The notes below the pieces were generated by a model. That model was not told the origin of the DNA. It worked only from the letters and a program-made list of their open reading frames with translations, and searched no databases. This document shows, one piece after another, positions 1 through 12,005 of a stretch of 64,000 nucleotides of DNA. The stretch comes from Anastrepha obliqua (lineage: Eukaryota > Arthropoda > Insecta > Diptera > Tephritidae), in NCBI RefSeq assembly GCF_027943255.1, contig NC_072893.1, positions 134,105,784 through 134,169,783 on the forward strand, read 5' to 3'. The translations under genes and the position numbers were made by a program. Positions within the stretch are counted from its first letter, which is position 1. Each line of letters begins with the position of its first letter.

Positions 1-21
1 GATCAAACACTTGCAGATTAA

Positions 22-732
22 TTGGGTGAGGCTGGCGTTCACGATCCTCTATGCATTCACTGGACTGGAGATATAAACCGATATGAAGCTGATTCGCAAC
101 GACTCGATTTACGAATTTCAGGTAATATTCAAGGTGCGAAAATATATCTACTCCGAGGTGTTTACACGAGTAGTAGCTTAAATATGTCATCATCAACATT
201 GATTGCTGACCAATTGAAAATAAAATATGCACATTTAGAAGTCATTCCCTTGCCAAACTTTATCGACATAGTTCCTAAGCTAGTTATTGGTGTAAATAAC
301 CCAAATTTGATAATGGCACAGAAGATACGTGAAGGTGGATGGCAAGATCCCGTAGGGGCGAAAACCAGATTAGGGTGGACAATTTTTGGTGGCGGTAATA
401 ATCAGAGTAAAGGTAACGGAATAAACTTACACAAATGCGACTGTGAGAGCGATAACAACCTGCATGAACTCATAAAGTCTTTCATGTTGAACGAAAACAT
501 TGGAATTTCAGTGCCAAAGGTAAATCCAGTTTCAATGGAAGATCACCGAGCCATAAACATTTTGCGTAACTGCGAGTTGCATGAGGGTCAGTACACCGCG
601 AGCTTGTTGTGGTCAAATGACAATATACGATTGCCAGACAGCTTGCCAACAGCTCTTAGTCGCTTTAAGTGTCTGGAACGTAAGTTATCTAACAATCCTG
701 AACTAAAACGCAATATGCAGCAAATAAATTAA
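22..732 (+). pseudogene. BEL/Pao pol fragment: protease C-terminal half and start of RT linker
   Basis: Open for 236 codons. Residues around 85-125 carry the conserved block that follows the active site in Pao-type peptidases (IGVNNPNL, then the KTRLGWTIFGG motif). The second half, with the block ALSRFKCLERKL followed by NPELKR, matches the linker just before RT in BEL pol proteins. The protease active-site DSG would lie upstream of the window. The frame ends at a TAA where the family would continue into RT, so this is a broken pol. It is in line with the RT, RNase H and integrase pieces downstream on the same strand. Confidence 0.8.
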
Positions 733-779
733 CAACTTAGTTAAGAAAAATTATGCGACCAAGTTACCGAACGAAGCTA

Positions 780-1155
780 TAAATGATCGTGGTGACAAAA
801 TTTGGTATTTGACGGTTTTTATTGTCCGCAATCCGCACAAGCCAAATAAAATTTGACTTGTGTGGGATGCAGCCGCGAAATCTAGAAAACTTGTTTTCCA
901 TATATAGCGCATTACGTGCGAAACCTAAATGCTTCGGTACACGCTACTCAAACTTCTCAGGTAGCGTGTGCAATAAAGAATCACCACTACGTCGATGATT
1001 TTATTGATTCGAATCGAACCCTCGACGAAGCTATCAAATTGGCAAAAAATGTTCGGGATGTTCATCGGGATGTTGTGCGATCGGGTATTAGTCTCGCTGT
1101 CCATCTACCATACCGTTCAGAGTTCCATCTTGCCTGCCAAAGTGTGAGCGTTTGA
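780..1155 (+). pseudogene. BEL/Pao reverse transcriptase remnants
   Basis: Two RT motifs survive. Around 800-880 a frame reads a block ending in LVWDAAAKSRK, the conserved LRVVWDAAAK-type motif of BEL RTs, but with a stop just before it. At 960-1000 another frame has HHYVDDFIDSN, the YVDD catalytic box of RT. Only tens of bases separate motifs that are normally about 100 codons apart, so most of the palm domain is deleted. The sequence breaks off at about 1155, where the R1-like piece begins. Confidence 0.75.
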
Positions 1156-1159
1156 ACTC

Positions 1160-1822
1160 TAATATCGGAGAAACGTGGTACTGGGATTCCTGTGTTTTTT
1201 GCCTCTCATCTCCGTTTGCGCTCTTGTGCTAGAATATCTATAGGGATGGTTCCGCTGATAACTAACACCACTGCTTCAGATACTGTTCTGTATGACGAAG
1301 CCACTCTGAGAGCGCAGGTGCGTTGCACAGATTGCAAAGTTTTCCGCCGGGATTGCACCCTTAGCGAATCTGCCCATACTTCGCATCCGTATAAGAGAAT
1401 CGAGTTCTTACTTAACATGCCGTAACACATACTTGACCACTCTTTTTGTGGATAAAGTGGTATCAGGTACTTGTATGTCTACTTCTAATGGGATACGCCC
1501 TTACGTTAGAAGGATTAGCTCTGTTTTCTCTGTGGCCAGCTTTAATGATGCCTGTCGGAGAGGCCGCAGCTGTTCTCTACGGCTTCGCCAAGCCTATGCT
1601 TTATACAGCATACATAACGATCTATAAGCGGACGCTAATGTTGGGTCTCCCTTTCCCTTATTGATTAGTACTAATATAGTTTTTGTTTTTTCCATATTTC
1701 TGGAAAATATCCTTCTTTTAGGCGTGCGTTGTATATGTTTAGCATCAAAAAAGGGCGTTCGATTGAAAATAGTTTCAATATTTCTGCAACTTTGCCATCT
1801 GGTTCTGGGGCTTTATTGGTCT
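1160..1822 (-). mobile_element. R1-clade-like LINE fragment nested in the BEL element
   Basis: Read on the - strand from 1822 downward, the sequence gives a KAPEPDGK box (the conserved KAPGPDG motif before the RT palm), then an EGYFPEIWKKQK block, then after a large internal deletion KTELILLT and a YLGVML-like start. It ends in LLYGCEVWADSL and a SSYRTVSEAV block that are typical of the C-terminal part of R1-type pol. The YADD core is missing. The BEL reading order resumes on the + strand right after it, so this is an insertion, later reduced to about 660 bp. No target duplication could be fixed because the junctions are decayed. Confidence 0.7.
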
Positions 1823-1823
1823 G

Positions 1824-2216
1824 GTGCTAGACGCAAGTGAAAATGCATACGCATCATATTTTCGTATTGAAGCTGGTGGTCACATGGTCAGTAGGTTGGT
1901 AACAGCTAAAGCAAAGGTCGCACCGTTGCGCCCGCTCTCAATACCGCGACTGGAACTACAGGCTACGGCAACTGGTGCACGTTCAACAAACATGGTTGAG
2001 GAAGCACATCGTGTAAAATTTGAGAAGCGTTGCATCTGGAGCGACTCAAAAACTGTTCTAAAGTGGCTTCATTGTGATCCGCGCAAATTTCAACAATTTG
2101 TATTGTTTTGTATCGCTGAAATCCAAGAAGCAACTGCTATCAGTGAATGGCAGTGGATACCAACAAAAATGAATGTCGCTGATATCGCTACGAAAACGAA
2201 GCCTCGCATTGAGTAG
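1824..2216 (+). pseudogene. BEL/Pao RNase H region fragment
   Basis: The 130-codon frame starts in MLDASENAYASYFRIE (the 'D-AS..AY' block that opens the BEL RNase H domain), then has KAKVAPLRPLSIPRLELQA and WSDSKTVLKWL, ending in WIPTKMNVADIATK. These are the hallmark motifs of Pao RNase H, including the acidic residues in the first block, in PRLEL and in WSDS. It stops at a TAG at 2214-2216 where an intact pol would run on toward integrase. Confidence 0.85.
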
Positions 2217-2833
2217 CTCATCAGTGGAATAATGGTCCCGCTTTCCCTACTTTATCTATTAAAGAGTGGCCGGAACAAGAAGATCTGGGTACGGTGAACA
2301 CTAGCGAATTTCGAACTAAGCTTCTAATTTACAACGTGCGAAAGGTAAATATCAACTTTGAATATTTTTCGAATTGGATTCGACTATATAGAGCTTTAGA
2401 AAACTGTGTGCTTTACATCGAAAAACTTAAACAACGGCTCTAAGTCACATCGGAAGGCAGTCATCTAACCGCATATCATTTTCGGCGCGCAAAACTGTTT
2501 ATTTTTAAGACAATCCAAATGGAACATTTTGATGACTGGTCATTGCTTAAAGTTGGTAAGCCTGTATGTAAAACTGGTCCGCTACGAAACCTGCAAGTTT
2601 ATATGGACGACGAGCATCTCATTCGCGTGAAAAGTAGGGCAACATATAATATTTTCAGTCATGCGACCAGCCTCAACGTGATTTCATTGTTCAGGTCATC
2701 GAGTAACCTATCTTATAGTAGATCACTATCATCAACGCTTTTACCATATTCAGAACGAGACAGCCTTGAATGAGATAAGACAATTGTTTTTTATAACAAA
2801 ACTGCGATCGTTATTTAAAGCTGTGAGGAGAAA
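2217..2833 (+). pseudogene. Decayed BEL/Pao linker between RNase H and integrase
   Basis: Only short, frame-shifted pieces are readable. One runs from 2519 to about 2650 and includes GPLRNLQVYMDDEHLIRVK, which resembles the 'L-PYLDE-GLLRVGGR' segment just before the integrase zinc-binding domain. Stops interrupt every frame. The position between the RNase H and integrase pieces supports the reading. Confidence 0.55.
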
Positions 2834-3897
2834 TTGCCATATATTATATGTAAAATCGCGAACGCCGCTCCGCAAGCTCCACAAATGGCGCAATTACCCA
2901 TAGCCCGGCTTGCCGCATTCTCTCGTCCTTTTACGTATGTTGGGATTGATTATTTTGGGCCGATCTTAGTTACTGAATACCGCAAGGCGAAGAAGAGGTG
3001 GGGAGTATTGCGGACCTGCCTGACAATAAGAGCTATACACATAGAAATAGCCCATTCTCTAAGTACTGGCTCCTGTCTAATGTCCTTGTGAAATTTCATT
3101 ACTCGCCGTGGTTGCCCTGTTGAAATGTATAGCGATAACGGCACGAATTTTCGCGGTGCTGAGAGCTTTTTAAAAGAACGTGATCTTGCTCACAAAGGTA
3201 TCGCCTGGAAGTTTAATCCACCAGCTGCACCTCACATGAATGGAGCATGGGAACGCCTAATAAGAACAACAAAGGCAGTGCTCTATGTATGTGTATGATT
3301 TCGCCGTCGCAGAGATTCTCTGATGAAAGTTTACGTTCGGCTTTGCTGGAGGTGGAGATGATCATTAATTCTCGACCGCTGACATATCTATCGCTCGACT
3401 ATGAGAACCAGGATCCGATTACCCCAAACCATTTTTTATTTGGCAGTTTAAATGGAGCCAAGCCGTTTTGTAAACCTGAAAAAATTAGCTTAAAAATTTA
3501 CGTCAAAGCGAGATGTTTGCGAATTTGTTCTGGCGTCGATGGGTACGCGAAATGATTCCATCACTTACACGTCGCAGTAAATGGTTTGAAAAAGTGAAAC
3601 CCATAAGCGAGGGTGACATCGTATTGATTGTCGATGAAAATGCGGAAAGGAACACTTGGCTAAAAGGTATAGTCGTCGAAACAACGATGGCAAAAGATGC
3701 ACAAATAAGGCGAACGAAAGTAAAAACGAGGCAAGGTGTTTTAGAACGACCAGCAGTAAAGCTTGCAGTGCTGGATATCGGCAAAGACAAGGCAAGCTCC
3801 GAAGATTCGTCCACTTACTGGGACTGGGACTATTGTTTCCGATTTAAGCAACCCTTAAAAATTTACGAAATAGAGCAACTCTGCGCGAAATGATCAC
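2834..3897 (+). pseudogene. BEL/Pao integrase and DUF5641-like C-terminal domain, frameshifted
   Basis: Three overlapping frames together give the integrase core. 2834-3091 has FTYVGIDYFGPI with the first catalytic Asp. The next frame (about 3092-3290) has MYSDNGTNF with the second Asp and APHMNGAWERLI with the catalytic Glu. Downstream come EVEMIINSRPLTYLS and ITPNHFLFG, and 3513-3893 holds the C-terminal domain with LFWRRWVREMIPSL and a basic tail. At least two frameshifts and one stop separate the parts, so no functional integrase is made. The C-terminal frame ends at a TGA at about 3891-3893. Confidence 0.85.
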
Positions 3898-6800
3898 TTG
3901 TCATTATAATTTAGCTTTACTCTTTTATTTCGCTCATTTCATTTTTATCGGCGCACGCGGACACATATAAGACCCAATTGAAAGAAATAAAGAATAAGAG
4001 AGGAAGCTAAGGTAAATAAAAACTGAAATATAATTATATTGTGAATTGTAAGAATATGTAAAAACTAAAAGAATAAAATAAATACATTTACCGGTTTTTT
4101 AAAGCTTCAATCAAAGAAGCTATTGAAAATTAGAATCCTCTTATTTTTTGCAACAGCGACCTTAAATTCTCACTGAACAACTGCTTTTCAGTTTCATATT
4201 TGTTTAAAATGAAACTAGCTTAAGCCAGCACTGGAAAACTGGCATTCAACCGGAAATTTGTCACAAAAGAATACTATAATTGTATGTGCTTAGTTAAGTC
4301 TAAAAAACTAAGAGTTTCATTTCATACTCTAAAACAAATTCCATTAGGATTACATTAAATTAAGAGGTCCTGTTTAGCTTCTAATTTGAAATTTAAAATG
4401 CGCATATAAATAAATGGATTTGAAACAAAATATCTTTTCGGTTCAAACTGTTTTATATTTTAAATTAAAATTGAGATGCATTAAAGGAAGTTAAAGTAGG
4501 TAGAGTGTAGTTGTAAAATTTAAATTATTAAGAGTTTTTACATAATTAGTGTGCAGCTGACCGAAAAATTTGACAAGTTTTGTATTTATATAAGCTCTTT
4601 TAAAACTTTTTTGCTGAAGTTTGAACTCCAAAATTTCGCTCCAACCACACTTCTCACGCCAATGCTATTATTATAGTATTTAAACTTCCTGTTTCGCTAC
4701 TGCGCCATAATCTTGTTTTGTTGTCTGTAGTTTTTCTCATTCTTGAAACAATTTCCCATGTATGAACCACCTTTGTTAGTATATTCAAGGCAAGAGACCA
4801 AACTATTTTTGTTTGCCATATAATTATATTATAATTTGTTAGTTAACTGCTAGCATAGGTTTTACTATATGAGCTTCTTTAGGTATATTAATGCAGGAGT
4901 ATTATTTGTACGAGTATATAAATGAACGTGGGTTTGATTTTCATAATAACTAATATTTTATGTACAACTAAAACATGAGTACACATCTATCTGGAAATTG
5001 AAGTCTTTTATAAAATCTGCGGTACTGTTTTACACTATCAGCTTAGATTAAATATTGCCGCCTATGTTAATTTAGTATACTCAAACAGATCTACGCAGTA
5101 CCAGAATCATTCTTAACTTCATTTCTAAAACTATCTACATATAGCAAATAAAGAGGTGTGATACTTAATTCATTTTAATATGGGATTCGCTTCTAAAGCC
5201 ACATAAATTAGTATATGTGTATATTCATGTATGTATGTATGATTGTACGCATTATATTTATGTAAATATGTTAATGAATCGCTGAAAAAGGCAATTGCTG
5301 TTTTCTCAAGCTCAAGTAGATAAGGCAGATTGTCAAGCAAACGGATCACGGAGGGCAGGTAAAGCTTGCTTTTAAGCAGCTTCTTAAATTATCCAAACAT
5401 ACCTCGAATTTCAGAAAACTAAACATGTAACTAAAGGGTTCTAAATACATAAATGTATATCTATATGCATATGTTTGTTTGTAAATGCACGAATAGCAAT
5501 GCCATACATATTCAATGAAGCATACGCAAACGTGACTAAATGGCTATAATAAAAACCACGCTTCCATAAATGAATACATATGTATGTGTGCTCCTAATAT
5601 TGATCTAGAATATGTATATATTTACATATTTGGGGTCAATCTTGCTACGCAATCTAGGTATATTAAAACCAAATAAATAAGCATAGTTATAAATATGAAT
5701 TCACTTATTTTTTGAGTTTATTATTTTTATTTTATTAAATATTTGTTCAATGTCACATAATCCCTTAACATCTATAGTAGAACAATTGTGTCTGTGTAGG
5801 CTGATTCGTATTCATATACCCTCTATGCATGTATTTCTTTCAAATATATGCTCGGTGGGATTATTTTTTAAATCATTTTTCATATTTAACACACATACAC
5901 ATAGAACATAACACAATATCAAGACGTTAAAATTTTGGCGCTTTAAACCCATTGTACATGCTTATTTTCATCGCCAGAATACAGCAACAAAACTGGAATT
6001 TAAAATGAAATTCAAAAAGAAGTATTTAATCATGAAACAAAACAACGTTCGTTAAACTTTTTAAACACTCCGAGAAACATCTAACCGAAAATAAAGAAAA
6101 TATAAATAAACAGCAAAACAAGACCAGAAATTAAAGACTAAACAGGAGAACTGCAAAAAAAAAAATGAAGTAACTCTGTGTACGTATGCCTACATATATG
6201 TAGGTATGTATATAGGTAGTAGATATACATATGTAATCTTTCAAACACACTCACACGGTACGTATCTAACTTAATGTGCTTCAAGGTTAGGCGGAAAGCA
6301 ACAGAATCGACAAAAAATAATAACCGCCACTAAACCAAAATCAACAACAACACAAGAGCAATATTAACAATAACAAAACGAACGCCAAATTAACAACAGA
6401 GAACAACATGAAAAACACCGGCAGCGGCAGCAAGAGAAATGATGAAACAAAACAACGAATTCTATTTTGTGTGTGTTGATTTTCGGCGATATGGTGATTT
6501 GTTCGCTATGGGGGATATTCGATGTTCTCTTTGGGGCTCGCGATGTACAGAGGGCAAGAAATAATAGCTGAATCAGTGGTCGCTTCGCAAGGGACACAGA
6601 GCTGGTGGGGGCAGATGGATTTAATTATAAATGCCAAACGAGATATTTGTTTTGTAGAAAAAAATAGTCTTATTAAATGCGAGTGGGAAAAATAAATTTG
6701 AAATATGAAATGAAAAAGTGTAATTCAAGCCGAAAAGCCGAAAACAATATATCATATACATATACTATACATACTCGTATAATAATCCTACAGAAATTAT

Positions 6801-9800
6801 TCGAAAGTTGTAATCATAGTCCGGATTGATAACATTTTACCTATAATGCGTTTACAGCATCCTAGTTATTATATCAGAGTATTTTAGAACTTTGTCATTG
6901 TTAGTACATGAAGTTGTGGAACACATGACCCAGCTTTATACAGTATACATATGTATATGCATATTCTATGAAGTTGATAAGAAGCATCGAATTTTAAATA
7001 AATTCTAAAGCACAAAAGCAATTTATTTCGGCCATATGGTTAAACAAAATGTTATGTGCATGTGTACGTGCGAACATGTACTAAAAATACATGTGTGTGC
7101 GTGCATCGGTGTGTTTCTGTACGTATGGATGTATGTATAATTGTAATCGGGTTGAAGTGTACATTCATTTTAATTTGGAAAAGTGTTTTTACTTATACAC
7201 ATTTTTCTGCCAGACCTTTAGTTATCCACCTGGCAGCCAGGGAAATTAATCCTCTGACAAGAGTCGGATTCCAAATGTATTTTATTTATTTGTTGAAACA
7301 AAAATATGATCAATAAATATGTCAGTGAGAGAGTTTTCTTACCATTTGCCGCTATGGAGCTGTGTGTGTGTTTCAGAGATAACTGGTTGGCGGTTGCACA
7401 TATGCTTCTAATAAAAAAAATTATGCTACCGATCAGCTTCCATTCAAGTTGCTTGATTTTTCCGTTTCTTCGAGTTTCATATTTTGCATTCCTGATCAAC
7501 TATTGTGTCTGTATGTATCATAATCATAAAAACATAAAATCTCTTTATAACCATTTTCTTAGTATAGCGAATAGCAAACGACTTGTCCAACAATCCAAAT
7601 CGATCGAAGAACGAATTGGCAGAAAAATACGTATTAAAGTCTCCATCCACCCATATGTCTCAACTAGTTCCATTCCGCATTTTTTAGTGTTGTGGCAGAA
7701 CGAATGTCTATACTTTTCGAATCATTAACTTTGATCCCCAAGTGCATAACAACTTAGGTTCAGACAAAAAATTACATTCATATGCGTGTGTATAAGTACG
7801 TATGTATGTAGATGCTAATAATTATGAATGTACGAGTCTAATAATAGTTTTGTTTGGAAATTATTTTCGCATTCAAACAACGATTTCTGACTTTTCGTGG
7901 TGGAAAAAGTGGTGTGCCCTTAAAAGGACAGTCGTTTAATTTACTTATCGTAGCTTGCGGTATTGCGCAAATGTATATTTGTAAGTATTAAAGAACCATC
8001 CCCTAAATGGCACATTTACTGTTAATTTACCACCCCTGAAGGCATTATATTATCTTCGCTTTCTTAACTACATACATGCATATGCATACACCCCTTATGG
8101 GGCATTCCAAATAAATAATATATGCAGTTAATAAATTTTACACATACAACGCATTTAGCGCATTATTGCATGAATTGGTTGAGAAATTCTTCATCAATGA
8201 TTTTCACTAATTGAAAAATTACAAAATTCTGCAACACTCCGGGGCACCTTTGGAGTTCCCATCTTTCGAAAAGGTCAATTCATTTGATTTTTGAAATGCT
8301 CTTATCAAACCTAATGAACTGAACAGATGAGAAAATATATTTTCTCACAATCTTTTAAGATTTTATGAAAAAATTTATTGTATAAATGTAATATAAAAAT
8401 ATAAATAAATGTAATAAAATGCATAACGAATTTTACTTAAAAGTTTTTTATATGTAAAGTTGTGAAAGTTTTGACTAGAAAGAAATGAGAGGGTACTAAA
8501 ATGAATGAAAACAATAATTATGCGAAAATTTTACGCGGACACGGTTTCCGTTTCATAGTAAGTTTTTTTTGTGTCAAATCGGGGATTCAGGGGCAAATGT
8601 GTGGAAGAGAGGCAGGAAGGGGCAATATGAGGTAATTAACTGATACGTCACCAATTGGCGAACGTGCCAAAAATTTAGAGAGCACGCGGCGCACATCAAA
8701 CAAATTAGGAAAAAGGAGAATCTTTTTCAGAAACTGAAAAAATATGGAAAAATATTATGTACAGCTGCCTCGAATTCGAACTTATTGCATACGACCCACA
8801 AAATAAAAGCCTGCTAAATAAAGTCAAATAATCATACATGCATATTTAAGTATTTATTTTTAATAAAAAAAAGAACGTATACCTCCAGCATGAGTTGGTT
8901 GCTGACAGAAACGGAAGTTTTTATGTGTAAACTATGTACATATGCATGCACAACGGAAAAGTGTACAAGTGACACACCATTTGAATTTTCTTTAACATGG
9001 GAATGTAGATACCTACAACATATGCTTGAAATATAGATATGTAGTTGTATGTGTGCATAAATTGATGAAGGGGTGTATAAAGAAAAACACCTGTTGACGA
9101 GAGTGGACGCTGTCTCTTCCACAGAGGCACACGAATTTGTTTTGATTTTGTGGTTGCATATAAAAATTATTGCTTATTTTTGGAGTGCACATACAATGTC
9201 GGTGCCTACCGACGGTATGACAAAGTCATTGATATTAGTGTAACAAATTTTAATATTTAGGTACTTACCATTTTAAATGGTCCAATCCATATCTCCTAAT
9301 ATATACTTAATTTTGTGCTCTTGTTTATCTTACATAAATACGTACTCATACGTATGAACGTGGGCAATCTAATTGCAATTTTCCATGTTATGATTATGGT
9401 CACATTTATTTTAGTTATGTGTATTATTTATTGTATTTAGTATTATTTAACTGTTGCATAACTATTTTTTGGGACACTTGGGATCTTACATTTTTTTCTG
9501 TATGATCCTTTTTGTATAAAAATGTAAAACAAAGACAATTTTCATCAGGCACTTTTATTTTATGAACATTGCGGTGCGAGTTATTCACCGCAAACTCCTT
9601 TATTTGGTTATCGATGTTATGTTAACAGTTTTATTTCTTTGCATCAATGACCATTCAAATTATTTGCCAACACTATCCAAAAGGCACTTCGAAAAACGTA
9701 TACCGATTTATCACCGCTTCCAAATTGAAAATCGCTTCAAATTTAACAAAGTTTAGTTATAAACATTTCCGACGACTATCATTTAATAGTATTTACTTTT

Positions 9801-9850
9801 TTTTTTTGTATAACTATATATAAAGTTGTTTTTTTTTTTTTGTTCAAAAC
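3898..9850. other. Non-coding AT-rich DNA, no gene recognised
   Basis: All open frames are short and look like chance. The sequence is rich in A/T runs and in TATGTA/ACATAC-type short motifs (for example 5227-5242 and 6188-6232), as is usual in tephritid intergenic or intronic DNA. Two T-runs are at 9799-9807 and 9831-9841. I see no RNA gene, long repeat or transposon end here. Confidence 0.6.
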
Positions 9851-9859
9851 TTAATTTAG

Positions 9860-10455
9860 TGTCTTTTCCCGAAACGTGCCATCAATCCGGCCTACGAAGG
9901 CGAGCGATTTGTTGCTTTCGCGACGAGTCTAACACATTAAATAAACGCATGGGCAAATTTTGAATTTGCTTAAAGCGACAATACCTAAACTAACTGCAAA
10001 ATCAACGCTGACAACGCCAACGTAGACGGTAACGGCGACGGCGCAATCGAAGTCTACGAAGGCAATTCGTTGAGGCCAACCGATTGATTCTATTCTAATA
10101 GCAGGCACTATTTTCAATAGCAGCAACTGAAACATGGACAGCGACTGCCTTGCCTTTTAGAGAGAGTGAACATTAACCGTCAGAAGTCGAAAACGACAAA
10201 GCTTTGTTCTCGAGTGAATTGTTTGTGTATAACTTCGCTACTCCTTATGTCCATAAGAGGTTCTACCACCGCATTAGTGGTGATGGTTTAAGGTCGAAAC
10301 TGTAAAATTGGCACCAACTGAGCGACTGAGAAAAAATTCACCATGGGTACGAGAACTTGTGACACAATTCGTTTACGAATTCTTATACAATCATAGATAC
10401 AGCACAAACATTTTAGAACTAGTATTAACTGTGTTAAAATTCAGGAATGAAGTAA
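9860..10455 (+). other. Possible host 5' exon or promoter-proximal region
   Basis: This stretch is richer in G and C than its surroundings and has none of the usual TATGTA motifs. It contains long stretches of CAACG/ACGGCGACGG composition like fly 5' UTRs. A good splice-donor match (GAATGAA then GTAAGT) lies at about 10443-10454. No long reading frame with an AUG accompanies it; the 102-codon frame at 10308-10616 has no ATG start. An untranslated first exon of a host gene fits, but composition alone is weak evidence. Confidence 0.2.
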
Positions 10456-11775
10456 GTTGTTGGAGTAATATAAAAAATCGATGGGAACTTCTGAGCACAG
10501 AAGAAAAGTTTCGCGTGGCTGAGATGTATTGTGATATAAAAGTGGGAATCGCGGGATGTAGTTGCGAGCGCTTTTGCACTATTCAACGTTCGAGTCCAGC
10601 GCACGATAAGAACTGAAACTATATCGCGCAGAAATAAAGCCGAATCAATTGAAGTCGGAGAAAAATGCCGAAGTAAATAGCATGCCAAGCAACAAAAAGC
10701 CAAAAGCTCTTGTGAACTGCACTTCCTCACAAAAATGAAGCTACAATCAAACAACCTCACACAATCATGCAAAACCCAAAAACATATGAAAATGTAAACA
10801 ACGAGAAACGTTTTACGAAATTTTGCGTTATGTGTTTGTACCCATGCTCATGCAATATATTTTGGATAACTTTGTATAAACGTGTTTACGCATACAAAAG
10901 CGTGTTCTCCCATGGATACTATATACATATATACATATGTACATAAGCATAATATAATAATAAAAATGTGTATATAACTTAGTAACCCAAACGAAACGAA
11001 GCAAACCATGTTGATTCGATCCGATCTGCGGCGAATAACACCGAACGAACTTCTGTTATAAATAAGTATGCGTGCGTGCCTATGCTAGGTGGTATTCGAA
11101 ATACTGACGAGGAGAAGTCAAAGTTTAACCATCTCAAGCTTTGGCAAATCTATTAGGTCTTTACTGGGTGAGAGAGGCAAAAGAGAAAACAAAATAGAGG
11201 CAAACGGCAATTGCAAACATATCGACACATACAGAGAATTACACATACTTGTATATCACTTATACATACATATGTACTCGTATATGCAATTATTTACATT
11301 GGTTTGGATAGATGTGCTTATATTCGTTCATGCATTAGTTAAAAATCTGTACCTTACATGAAATTATAACAAAACTGAAAATAACCGCAAAATAACACCA
11401 CTCTAAAGAAATCAACAAAATATAGTTTTCAATAGAGTTAAATAGTAAAATAAAATGTTTTGCTTGAGACGTACTGCTTCGCCTTCACTGTGGTTTTTGG
11501 AGGTTTTGACAATGTTTATGTATTTTAGTCCCCATTTTAGAAAAATTGGTAAAGCAAATGTTTCTACTTATACATAACTAGTTTTATTGGAGTTGCATGA
11601 ACTTATGGCCCAGTCTACACGACTGATCCATGAGATAATGAGAATAATAATAGAAAATTAAAGCACATGAGTATGCATGTACATATGTATGTGCGCCTTT
11701 GGCAAGTGGATTCTGATTTTGTCTTACAAATGAAGTGCTCCTTTGAACAGTAAGTAAGAGTTTGTGAAAAAATTA
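10456..11775. other. Non-coding AT-rich DNA
   Basis: Short chance frames only. It contains clusters of ATATACATATGTACATA-type motifs (about 10920-10945 and 11260-11285). No transposon motif or RNA gene was seen. Confidence 0.55.
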
Positions 11776-12005
11776 GCGCGTTCACTTCAGTTAGGTGTTG
11801 GGCCGAGCTTCTCCTCCTATTTGTAGCTTGCATCTTAATGTTGTTCCACAAATGAATGGACCTACAGTTTCAAGCCGACTCCGAGCAGCAAATGGTTTAT
11901 TTTATGAGGGGCATTCTTATGGCAGAAATACCTTCGGAGATTTGCCATTGCCTGCCGAGAGCCGACCGCTTCCGGAAACAACTTCTTCTATCATTTCGTT
12001 TTAAA
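11776..12005 (-). mobile_element. tRNA-derived SINE, copy 3, headless
   Basis: Read on the - strand, this matches the body of the two SINEs at 33571 and 34971 block by block: GGCAGGCAATGGCAAA, then TATTTCTGCCAT, then CGGAGTCGGCTTGAAAC, then AATAGGAGGAGAAGCTCGG, ending in GTGAACGCGC. The tRNA-like head with boxes A and B is absent, so the copy is 5'-truncated, as expected for insertion primed at the RNA 3' end. On the + strand short frames cross it but none is a real gene. Confidence 0.85.

Larger units (their letters stand above)
1..3897 (+). mobile_element. Old, degenerate BEL/Pao LTR retrotransposon, 5' end outside window
   Basis: The + strand carries, in BEL/Pao order, the end of the aspartic protease region, fragments of reverse transcriptase, RNase H, integrase and the C-terminal DUF5641-type domain. 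The frames are broken by many stops and frameshifts. The RT core is deleted, and an R1-like LINE piece in opposite orientation sits at about 1160-1822. The 5' LTR and gag lie outside the window. I could not define a 3' LTR; the AT-rich stretch after 3897 may hold its remains. It is much more decayed than the BEL element at 42302-55512 and belongs to a different family, since the shared domains differ strongly in sequence. Confidence 0.85.

Noticed and set aside
3898..4130. 3' LTR of the first BEL element
   Set aside because: No second LTR copy is in the window to compare with, and no TG...CA border could be fixed.
10308..10616. 102-codon frame as a host gene
   Set aside because: No ATG start, no recognised motif, and it crosses a good splice-donor site.
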